From Dendrobium chrysotoxum (lineage: Eukaryota > Streptophyta > Magnoliopsida > Asparagales > Orchidaceae), in assembly GCA_019925795.1 (NCBI GenBank), contig CM034310.1, positions 8,470,869-8,534,868 of the forward strand: a DNA stretch of 64,000 nucleotides, in the 5' to 3' direction. A program made the position numbers and the translations under genes. The stretch's first letter is position 1; each line of letters begins with the position of its first letter. Shown one piece after another: positions 1 to 9,248 of this stretch. Below the pieces are notes generated by a model. That model did no database searches. It was not told the origin of the DNA and was given only the letters and a program-made list of their open reading frames with translations.

Positions 1-213
1 GATTTTGACTATAACATATCAGAATTTCACTAGGTAAATAGAAGTTATTAAATTTTATATGATTTTCTCTGAATAGAAATAAGTATTTTTATTTTAGCAT
101 ATTATTAATATAAGCATTGTGAATGAATGCAGACCTCTGGTTGAGAAATAGTTGGTCGATATTACTATTAAAAAATGTGATACTAATATGTATGAAAAAT
201 AAGTAAAAGTATA
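1..213 (+). repeat. gypsy-like LTR, first copy, left piece
   Basis: This stretch joined to 11205 onward aligns along its whole length with 13079-13920, so the two are copies of one long terminal repeat. Shared blocks include the stretch around 120-205 and the stretch around 13195-13285, each ending in a run like AAAAATAAGTAAAAG. Its start lies before the window. Copia element A was inserted at position 213/214 and left the 5-bp duplication GTATA at 209-213 and 11200-11204. No coding capacity is seen. The ORF on the minus strand here is chance. Confidence 0.7.
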
Positions 214-973
214 TGAAAGTACGAGATGCGCCAAGAGGGGGGGTGAATTGGTATTTTAAAAATTTGACCCTACACAAGAGTTCTAATTTTTTTTTTGTAT
301 TTTCGAAATATAATTTAACAACCAATGTGCGGAAGCAATTACAACGATCACAACGATAAAATTGATAACACTACGAGATTTAAAAATTGATTTTTCACCA
401 AGCAATTAAAACGCACAAATTTAAAAGCATGAAAAGTAAAGTGCGGTAAACAGGAAAAAACACACCAGAAATTTTTATAGTGGTTCGGTCACTTGACCTA
501 CGTCCACTCCCCAGAGTCCTCTACTCCGGGATTTGCACTAGTAAAAGTTGACTCTCCTTTTGCCCCCACAGCAAGGTGGAGAAGCCTTTACAATACTCAC
601 TTTCACCTCCCTCGGTGCGGTGGAATACCAAACGCTATGTCACCCTCCCAGTGACGGCAGCGGACCTTCTCCTTTTTCTCCCTCCTGGAGATGGCAGAGT
701 ACCTTGGCGATGTTGATCTTGAAGTGATTCTTCCTTCGAGAACTTTCTTGAAGCTTCCAAAGCCACAAGAGGAGCAAAGCATGCAGCTAGCTTGGAGCCA
801 CCGTGTGATCCCCTCACACTACTTCTCCCTCACGCTCAAGCTCACCTTCACCTTCCTCTCTCAAGCTCTAGATCTCTCCAAAAACTTCTCTCTACCGAAT
901 CCCCTTCTTTTTCCTCCAAGCCTCTCACAGCAAAAAGGATTGATCAACTTCTCTTAAAGAAAAACTTAAGTTG

Positions 974-982
974 TTTTTTATA
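974..982 (-). promoter_or_regulatory. TATA box of the A 3' LTR
   Basis: The minus strand reads TATAAAAAA, placed about 45 bp downstream (in sense) of the nearest palindrome of the U3 array. The same motif is at 10005-10013 in the 5' LTR, where it would start the genomic transcript. The call rests on motif and position only. Confidence 0.6.
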
Positions 983-1026
983 TCAGGCTTCAGAAAACCC
1001 TAAAAGTTTCAACTTTTGCGTTTCTG

Positions 1027-1860
1027 ATCGTACAGTACGATTTATAATCGTACTGTACGATTAGTTCAATTTCAGTTCCGTCCAGTACGAGTACAGACGA
1101 ACAGTTATTAAATTTTATTCATATTGTACTGTACGATACGTATATCGTACAGGACGATACTGTTGATTCGTACTGTTCGTACAGGACGAACTCTGGGACG
1201 ATCCTCGGGACGAAAGAATTCGTCTCTGTCAGTCGTCCAGCACTCCTTGAATCGTACAGTACGATTAGTGTTTTTCAAGATATCGTCCTGTACGATACGA
1301 ATATCGTCCAGGACGATTAGAACAAAAATTCTTGGGATCGTCTGGTACGATCGATGGGACGAAGAAAATCATCTCTGTCGGTCGTCCAGCACTCCACCAG
1401 TCGTACAGTACGATTAGTTCATTTCTTGATATCGTTCTGTACGATATGAATATCGTCCAGGACGATCAGAACAAAAAACATTGGTTTCGTCTGGTACGAT
1501 CTCTGGGACGACTGAAATCGTCTCTGTCAGTCGTACAGTATGATTTAACATCGTACAGTACGATCGATATATAATTAGAAACCAATGTTTTATTTCCTGA
1601 TTAGGGAGATAATTTTGGCAAGTTTTTAATTAATCGTACAGTACGATCCATATCGTACAGTACGAATAGTTCATAAAATCAAATTCGAAAACTTACCAAA
1701 CTTATTCTGGCGGCTAGGGTTTCACAATTACAAATCATCATACAGTACGATCTGGATCGTACAGTATGATAAATTTGTAAACTTAATCATTAGAGAATTA
1801 GCCGTTGCCTGAGTATTTTTAATTAATCGTACAGTACGATATAAGGTCGTACAGTACGAT
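1027..1860. promoter_or_regulatory. Paired-palindrome array in U3 of the A 3' LTR
   Basis: The 15-mer ATCGTACAGTACGAT or a close variant recurs many times, mostly as pairs 4-8 bp apart. Examples are 1027-1041 with 1047-1061 (A-centred and T-centred, so perfectly complementary), 1123-1137 with 1144-1158, and 1282-1296 with 1303-1317; the last pair is at 1831-1860. Each 15-mer is two 7-bp inverted arms around one central base, and each pair can also fold into a hairpin with a 15-bp stem. The array lies wholly in U3, beginning about 45 bp upstream of the TATA box. Mixed copies with GTCC/GGAC arms also occur. Its function is unknown; a dimeric protein-binding site is the simplest reading. Confidence 0.85.
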
Positions 1861-2168
1861 GTAAAAAAAAATTATCATTTAAAAAAAAATTTCTCCCCCT
1901 GTGTGTGTGCATGGTTGCTCCTTTCACATGCATGCTTCTGTGGCAGACTCAAAAAATAAAGATAAATAAATAAAAATTACAGACTCTTCAACATCCTATT
2001 CTACCCGGTTTGAGTCTCCAGTAATCTTTAGCAGTATGCATCTGACCTGAAATGTTAGTGCTCATATACAAAGATTAAACATTTGTAATCTAACGGAAGT
2101 CTATATTTACTCAGTAAATATTAGTTGTCACCATCAAAATTAAGTGCTCGGGATCCTGGATTCCAACA

Positions 2169-2182
2169 ATCTCCCCCTTTTT
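2169..2182 (-). promoter_or_regulatory. Polypurine tract of element A
   Basis: The minus strand reads AAAAAGGGGGAGAT directly before the 3' LTR. It is the expected plus-strand primer site, and an identical tract is present in element B. Confidence 0.9.
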
Positions 2183-2494
2183 GATGGTGTCAAATAATAT
2201 TTTCTGATGTACAGATGTTCTAACTTCTTTAGCTCCCCCTCAGAAGAGTAGCTTATTAATTTTCAAATAGGAGGAGAAGAAACAGTTTTTTTTTTTATTT
2301 TTATTATAACAAAAATACAACAACAAGATAAAAAAAAGTACTGAGAACATAAACAACCAATTAGCATTTAATAGTAGGCAAAAACATAATACAAAACACA
2401 CAGAAAAGTCTCCCCCTTTTGACAACACCAAAAAGGGAAGAAAAATAAAAAAATAAGTACAACAAAAACAGAAAACAGAAACATCTACAACAAC

Positions 2495-3613
2495 CTAAAA
2501 GTTTAGATCCTGATCCGGAGGTGGCGGTGGAGGGTCGGGAAACAGCTGGTGGTACTGATGAAGGGAGGCAAACTGGTGATCTATCGACGTGAAGCGCTCC
2601 CTAAACCATTTCATATCCGTGTCATGCTCCTGATGTTGCTGAGCAATGTGGGCATCCAACCGTGTCTCCAGACGATCAAGTCGGCAAATAATGTCATCGT
2701 GAGGGTAGACGGGAGGAGCAAGGCCAGGTGGTTGGATTGGTGGTGGTGGAGGTGCGTCAGCAGGAGCATCAGCCTCCTCGTCATCAAACTCGGGATCGGC
2801 GGGAGCGGCCCCCCGATGGAACAGGATACGAAAGGAGGCATCCGAGTAGAAGATAGGAAGGTGATCAGGAGGGAGCGGATAATGAAGTTGGTATTTTGCA
2901 TCTAGGATATAGCCAATGACATGCCCTAAAGCAAGGTTCAATTTACGACGGGCACCGGGATAGCGGAAGGCAGACAAGGTATGAATGTAGTCAAACACCA
3001 TTTGAGCTTCATTGAACTTGGTGCCAGACATAATGAGATAGGTGACGACAGAAAGTAGGGGAGTAATATGGATGCGATCTCCAGCTTTAGGTATAATAGA
3101 TGTGCGTATGACATGCTGGATAACGCGGGCATTTTGAGTTAAGGTTTGGACCAGGGGTAGATGTTGATTAGAGGGGACACCTCTAAGGGTCATATTGACT
3201 GACGTCTAATCATAATCTTGGGAGATCATGGATTGGGGTCGAGGGCCTTCAGAGGACAGCCCTATGTGCTCAGTAATGTCGTCGACGGTGATGACGACAT
3301 TCTGTTTACAGACATACGAGGTGAAAGTGGTGTTTTCAAGGTTAATGCGGATATTTGCAAAAAACTCAAACATAAGTTCAGAGTGAAACGGAAAGGCGAG
3401 AGTCAGAAGAAATTGAAGGGTCGTGGAAGCGAACAGAGGCATCACCTCAAAACTAAGGGCGGCTTTATTTAACATGCGGGAGGGAGTGAACTTAGCTTCC
3501 TTGATTTTGTTATACGCTTTCTCGTCCGCGGTGGAGAGAAAGCGATCATCGAAACGCTGAGTGGAGGAAGAGCTCCCGACGATCATACGACCGCGCTTAC
3601 TGGACCCAGACAT
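2495..3613 (-). pseudogene. ORF3 ('env-like') of element A, one nonsense codon
   Basis: The third reading frame of SIRE-type elements, downstream of pol. Its function is unknown: I see no signal peptide or membrane segment, so 'env' is only a historical label. I chose the ATG at 3613 (MSGSSKRG) because a TATA box lies about 80 bp upstream; an in-frame ATG at 3676 would add 21 residues. The N-terminal half resembles the 'putative plant transposon protein' domain (motifs such as RFLSTADEKAY and LTLAFPFHSELM). The second half has an acidic and proline-rich segment with runs of five to six Pro, then a probable coiled coil beginning near CRLDRLETRLDAHI. A TAG at 3206-3208 splits an otherwise open frame. 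The B copy is homologous, with conserved IPKAGDRIHITPLLS and NLALGH-type blocks. Confidence 0.75.
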
Positions 3614-3689
3614 TGTGGACGAAGGGATTGGAAGAATGAGAGAAATCAAAGAGATTGAAGGTGAGGAGAGAAGCAAGGAATCCCTCCCA

Positions 3690-3696
3690 TTTTATA
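3690..3696 (-). promoter_or_regulatory. Internal TATA box upstream of ORF3 (element A)
   Basis: The minus strand reads CTCTATAAAATGG. It lies about 14 bp downstream of the last spacer palindrome and about 77 bp upstream of the MSGSS start codon, which would give a leader of roughly 50 nt. This repeats the order palindromes-TATA-gene seen in the LTR. It is an inferred promoter. Confidence 0.45.
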
Positions 3697-3709
3697 GAGT
3701 TTGAAGACT

Positions 3710-4165
3710 ATCGTACAGTACGATTGGGTATCGTACAGTACGATATGCGCAATAATGTCGTCTGGACGACTTTTCAGAAAAGTGAGTCAAATCGTACAGT
3801 ACGATCAGTATCGTACAGTACGAATGTGAGTGTGAGGCGTTCGTCCCAATGAGTCGTCTGAACGACTTTTAACAAAAGTGTTCGTACAGTACGAACAGGT
3901 GTTCGTACAGTACGATAGGCAATAATATTCGTACCGGCCGATTTAAATTCGTCCTAATCCGTTTGACACGTGGATCGTACAGTACGTTTGGTAGTTTCGT
4001 ACAGTACGATTACCAATAATTAGTATCATACAGTACGAGTGGTGAATCGTACAGTACGATCGACTTAAGACATGAAAGATCTGGACCGTGAATGGGAATG
4101 GACGGCTGAGATTGGACTGATTTGAACCTTATCGTACAGTACGATCGTGGATCGTACAGTACGAT
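3710..4165. promoter_or_regulatory. Paired-palindrome array in the pol-ORF3 spacer of element A
   Basis: Six consecutive pairs of the 15-mer, with their gaps: 3710-3724/3730-3744 (5 bp), 3791-3805/3810-3824 (4), 3881-3895/3902-3916 (6), 3974-3988/3996-4010 (7), 4025-4039/4046-4060 (6) and 4131-4145/4151-4165 (5). Most are exactly ATCGTACAGTACGAT; a few have one or two changed end or arm bases. Several pairs are followed by CAATAAT. A CACGTG G-box at 3967-3972 directly precedes the fourth pair. Small inverted repeats of the form CTTTT-AAAAG lie between pairs. The array ends just before the TATA box that precedes ORF3. Confidence 0.9.
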
Positions 4166-4314
4166 CGTCAGAAAAGATCAAGGTTGGTGAGTAGCATGGG
4201 AAGAGGATCAGGAATCCATTTTTTTTTTTTTTTGTTTTGTTGTTTGTTGTTTTTTTTTTTTCCTTTTTTTTTTTGAACAAAACAAAACAGAGCAAACAAA
4301 ATTTTTGTTTTACT

Positions 4315-7300
4315 TTAGGCTTGAATGTCTATGACACCTAATTTAGTTCTTAAAGTGCTAAAAGTGGCATAATCGAGTGGTTTTGTGAAAATATCAGCCA
4401 ATTGATCCTCAGTAGCAACGTGGTGCAGTTCAATATCTCCTTTGGCTACATGATCTCTAATGAAATGGTGTCTAATGTCTATATGTTTGGTTCGTGAATG
4501 TTGAATTGGATTCTTGGATATGCAAATAGCACTAGTGTTGTCACACATGATCGGAATGGTTCCTACAGGTAGTCCTAGATCTACAAGCTGTTGTTTTAAC
4601 TACAATACTTGTGCAACACAGCTACCTACGGCTATATATTCCGCTTCGGCTGTGGATAGGGCTACAGAATTTTGTTTCCTACTGGACCATGAAACTAAAG
4701 ATTGTCCAATGAATTGACAGGTGCCAGAAGTGCTTTTTCTATCTACCCTACATCCTGCAAAGTCTGAATCTGAGTATCCTAAGATTTCAAAAGAAGTGCT
4801 GTGTCTAGGATACCAAATTCCTAAGTTCAGGGTGCCTAGAAGATATCTAAGAATTCTTTTGACGGCAGTCATGTGAGATTCTTTCGGGTCAGCTTGAAAA
4901 CGGGCACAGAGACACACACTAAACATTATGTCTGGTCTACTGGCAGTCAGATAGAGAAGCGATCCAATTATTCCCCTATACCTCTTTTGATTTACAGACT
5001 TCCCACTGGGATCCTTATCTAATTGAATATTAGAGCTCATGGGTGTATTCATAGCCTTAGCATTGTCCATTTCATATTTTTTCAAAATATCCTTGATGTA
5101 CTTAGACTGGCTAAGAAACGTTCCACCTTCCGTTTGTTTTACACTAAATCCAAGGAAGTAACTAAGTTCGCCCATCATGCTCATTTCAAACTCGTCGCTC
5201 ATTGTTTTTGAAAATTCATTACATAGATTTTTCTCCGTCGATCCGAACAGTATGTCATCTACATAAATCTGAACAATGAGTACTTCAACTCCTACCTTCT
5301 TCAAAAATAAGGTGGTGTCCACACTACCCTTTACAAAGCCTCTATCTAGTAGGAACGTACTAAGTCTTTCATACCAGGCTCTAGGTGCTTATTTTAACCC
5401 GTACAGTGCCTTTTTCAGTTTGAACACGTGGTTTGAAAATTGTGAGTTTTCAAACCCTGGAGGTTGCTCCACATACACATCTTCCTTGATTACTCCATTC
5501 AGGAAGGCACTCTTTACGTCCATTTGATACAGCTTAAAATCCCTAAAACACGCAAAAGCTAACAGTACCCTGATGGCTTCTAGTCTAGCTACCGGAGCAA
5601 AGGTTTCTTCAAAATCTATTCCTTCAATTTGGTTATACCCCTTCGCTACTAACCTAGCCTTGTTTCTTACTACTACTCCTGAGTCATTCATCTTATTTTT
5701 AAAGACCCACTTAGTTCCAACCACACTTTGCTCTTTAGGCCTTTTGACTAACTCCCATACATCATTCCTAACGAATTGGTTCAACTCTTCTTGCATTGCT
5801 AGGATCCAAAACTCATCTCCTAAGGCTTGATCTATACTCGTGGGTTCAATCATAGATATGAATGCAGAATGGCTAACCTCTTTCCTAAGTCCATGCCTAA
5901 TTTTTACCCCTTCTGATGGGTCTCCTAAGATCAGCTCTCTAGGATGACTAGAGGAAAATTTCCAATCTTTAGGCAGTTGTTCCTGAGGTTCCGCTCTAGT
6001 CTCTATGGTAATGGTTTCTATTCCCCGTATAACCTCAACTTCTTCTTCTTCATGATTAGGTTCAGATGTCTTATTGGATTCATCAAATACCACATGAGTG
6101 GACTCTTCTACTACTAGGGTTCTCTTATTGAATATTCTATAGGCTTTACCTACAGATGAGTAGCCTAGGAAAACCCCTTCATCAGATTTAGGATCAAACT
6201 TTCCTAAGGGTGACTTGCCATTGATTAGGATGAAGCATTTGCACCCGAAAACGTGTAAGTGGGAAAGGTTGGGTGTCCTACCCTTAAGCAACTCATAGGG
6301 TGTCTTATTAAGTTTGTATCTAACATTTACCCTATTTAATACATAGCATGCGGTATTTACTGCTTCTGCCCAAAAGTATCTAGGGAGAGTGTATTCAGCT
6401 AACATAGCCCTAGCAGCTTCAACTAAAGTTCTATTCTTTCTTTCTGCTATTCCATTTTGCTGAGGAGTTCTAGGGGCAGAGAAATTATGTTCTATTCCAA
6501 CCTCTTTACAAAAAGATTCAAATTTATCATTCTCAAATTCCCCACCGTGATCACTATGAATTGTTGAAATTACACATCCTAATTTCCTTTGAATCCAAGT
6601 GGAGAAAATTCTAAATTCTTCAAACGACTCACTCTTATGAGCTAGGAATTTTACCCAAGTAAATCTAGAGTAGTCATCTACTATTACAAACCCATACAAC
6701 TTCCCTCCTAGGCTGGCTGTACTAACAGGTCCGAACAGGTCCATGTGGAGAGTTTCTAGTGGCCTAGTGGTGCTGATATCCTTGATTGCATGAAAAGAAG
6801 ATTTAACCTGTTTTTCTAACTGGCAAGCATCACAAAGATGGTCCTTAGTAAAGTCTAACTTTGGTATGCCTCTAACTAAGTCTTTCTGTGTGATGTTCCT
6901 AAGTGTTTTCATACTAGCATGGCATAGTCTCCTATGCCATAGCCAAGAGTCATCTGCTATTGTTTTCAGACACAAAGAGTTTGAGGTTTCAATGCAGTTC
7001 AAGTCTAACATGTAAACATTGTTTATACGTTTTCCCTCTAACACAAGTGAATCATTTAAACTAATCATGCATTTGTTAGACAGAAATTTTATATCAAAGC
7101 CCTTGTCACATAGTTGACTTATACTTAAAAGATTGTGCTTTAAACCATCCACTAAAAGTACATTCTCAATAATTAAATTTTTAGTATTTCCAATGATACC
7201 TGAGCCCACCACTTTTCTGGTGGTGTTGTCTCCCAAAGTTACCTTGCCTCCTGACCTGGCCTCCAGTGTCACGAACTGCTTCATGTCTCCAGTCATGTGT

Positions 7301-7329
7301 CTCGAGCAGCCACTATCCAGGTACCACAT
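4315..7329 (-). pseudogene. Copia element A pol: protease, integrase, RT, RNase H
   Basis: The Ty1/copia pol polyprotein, which matures virus-like particles, copies the RNA and integrates the cDNA. One frame runs from MWYLDSGCS to the final TAA at 4315. Domains in order, numbered from 7329: protease with DSG (residues 5-7), GAG pre-integrase with paired His/Cys (about 128-178), integrase core with D197, D260 and E296 (DD35E spacing), then RT with YVDD and RNase H with SDSDFAGC and the C-terminal ADIFTKPL motif. The catalytic residues I can see are intact. Two nonsense codons interrupt the frame: TAA at 5389-5391 within the conserved YGLK block of RT, and TAG at 4600-4602 in RNase H. Element B has W at the second site. 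No frameshift is seen. The frame lies 42 nt after the gag stop, in the same phase. Confidence 0.93.
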
Positions 7330-7371
7330 GCTCTTACTAGGTCTTTTGTGAGAGCATCCCTACAATGTCAA

Positions 7372-9189
7372 TCATGGATTAGCTTTGGGAACCCAAGTGA
7401 GTTTGGGTTCCACATCACGCTTATGTGAATGAAATGTATGCATGTTATGCTGTGATGAAAGCGATTTTGGTCTCCACACTAGATGTGTCCTATAGTGAAT
7501 TGAGCATGTGCGAGCTATGTGACCTAGCATGCCACAAGAATAACATCTAACACCAGGAAATGGGTTCACTAATCTACGAGGGTGGTAGTTCCTATTTTTG
7601 GGTTTGGATGATGCATGCCGTGCTGGTTTTGAATGAGATGATTCACATGGTGGAGGCTGATAAAACTCAGCAAACGTGGGGGGTCTTTTATTATTTTCGA
7701 ATGCATGAAGTTTTTCATTTAAGAATTTGTTCTCATTGTTAAGACTTGCATATTCGAATCTCAATGTATGCTCACTGCTACTAAGTTCCCCTGCTAGTTC
7801 TTCTAGTTCCTTAAATGCATTCTTTAATTCAACATGTGATGATTTCAAGGTATCGTGTGCAGTGGTTAACTCAATATGCTTCTTGTTTAATGCATCGTAT
7901 TCATCAAGCAAAGACATATGATCTTTATCTAAGTCAGAAAAATTTTTTACTACACTAGCATGCTCTTTTTGTAAAGTACTAAACTCAGTATTAAGACTAA
8001 CATGCTTTTTCTTCAACTTTCTATACGAGTCATGGATTTTTTCAGAAATAACAAGCAGTTCATCGTAAGACAGTTCACATACCTCATCTTGATCTGATTG
8101 ATCAAGATTATCATTAGTCATAAGACACAGATTCGTTACCTCCTCCTCTGCTTCTTCTTCCGATGATTCTGAGGCAGAGTCGGCCCAAAACGCTTTCTGA
8201 GTCTTAAATTTGCCCTTCTTGAACTTCGATCTTTCCTCACCCTTCTCCTTGGTTTGATGAGTTTTGATGTTGGGGCAATCAGCTCGGAGATGACCGGGTT
8301 TCCTGCACTCAAAGCAAATCATTTCAGATGCAACCTTAGTATACTTTGAGTTCTTACCTTTGTTCCAATTGCTTTGATGATGGCGCTGCTTTCTTTTCAG
8401 AAAATTTTTGAACTAACGAGTCATCAAAGCTATGTCGTCATCTTCCTCCGCTGCTGAGCTGTCACTTTCAGAATTGTTTGCCTTTAACGCCACTGCTCGC
8501 TCCTTTTTCTTTTCACCTGCATCACTTTGTCGTTGACTCACTCCTTGCTCGTAGGCAATGAGTGACCCAAGCAGATTATCAATAGAGTAAACATTCAGGT
8601 CTTTTGACTCAGTTATTGCAGTGATTTTAGCATCGTATGAGCTAGGCAAACATCGCAGTATTTTGTTTACTTTTTCCGAATTAGACAACTCTCTTCCTAA
8701 GGCATGCAGTGATGTTACAATCTGGGTAAATCGAGTGTACATGTCAGATATAGTTTCACTAGGTTTCATGCGGAATAGTTCGTAATCATGTAACAGTATG
8801 TTCAACCTAGATTGTTTGACCTCACTAGTTCCTTCGTACGTGATACACAGTTTGTCCCAAATTTGTTTACCAGTAGTACAGGTTGATACTCGCATATAGT
8901 CTTCTGATTTTAATGCGCAAAAGAAACAATTTAGACATTTAGCATTTAGTTGTGCTAACTCTCTATCCTCAATGCTCCATTCATTAAATAACAGTTCAGT
9001 TTTAATTCCATTCAACATACGAAATGGTGCAGAATAACCTTCTTGAACTAACATCCACATGCGATAGTCTAAAGACTGTAAAAATGTAGACATACGTATT
9101 TTCCAAAAATCAAACGGTATGTTGTCAAATAAAGGTGGACGAGTTATGGAATAACCCTCCGCAGTGTTACGGTTACCAAATTGAGCCAT
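7372..9189 (-). pseudogene. Copia element A gag with two zinc knuckles
   Basis: Capsid/nucleocapsid protein of the element. It starts MAQFGNRNTAEGY, 60 bp inside the 5' LTR, matching element B (MANCGNRNTAEGY). The N-terminal 230 residues are the UBN2-type copia gag domain, with blocks such as NKILRCLPSSYDAKI. A first CCHC knuckle is CFECRKPGHLRADC; then come an acidic stretch and a long heptad-rich coiled coil (about residues 390-510), and a second knuckle CYSCGMLGHIARTC near the end. A TAG at 8413-8415 falls where element B has Gln and splits the frame after residue 258. The frame ends at TGA 7372-7374; a further TAG at 7360-7362 precedes the protease in the same phase, so gag and pol may be separated by design or by decay. 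Confidence 0.92.
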
Positions 9190-9234
9190 GGATCTTACGT
9201 TTCTAGGTTTTCTAAAACACTATTTTGAAACCCC

Positions 9235-9246
9235 GCTCTGATACCA
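9235..9246 (-). promoter_or_regulatory. Primer-binding site of element A
   Basis: The minus strand reads TGGTATCAGAGC two bases after the 5' LTR end. It is complementary to the 3' end of initiator methionine tRNA, as is usual for plant Ty1/copia elements. Confidence 0.93.
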
Positions 9247-9248
9247 CT

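Larger units (their letters stand above)
214..2168 (-). repeat. 3' LTR of copia element A
   Basis: A long terminal repeat of 1955 bp, the downstream copy in the sense (minus) direction. It matches 9249-11199 along its length, with one 4-bp indel near 366-370 and scattered transitions, mainly at CpG. In sense orientation U3 is the high-coordinate part with the palindrome array, the TATA box is at 974-982, and R-U5 runs down to 214. The R-U5 part holds the block around 479-510 (TAGTGGTTCGG, then CTACGTCCACT) that also occurs in element B. The short ORFs in it are chance. Confidence 0.95.

Noticed and set aside
635..1574. Overlapping ORFs in the element A LTR (e.g. 691-957, 1124-1417)
   Set aside because: They lie within LTR sequence, share no domain with known proteins, and change with LTR point differences.
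2495..3613. Envelope glycoprotein
   Set aside because: There is no signal peptide, transmembrane segment or Cys-rich ectodomain. The frame resembles a plant transposon-associated domain, so it is labelled ORF3.
3710..4165. CRISPR-like array of 15-bp repeats
   Set aside because: The units are short palindromes in pairs with 4-7 bp gaps inside a plant retrotransposon; spacer lengths are irregular and no cas genes are present.
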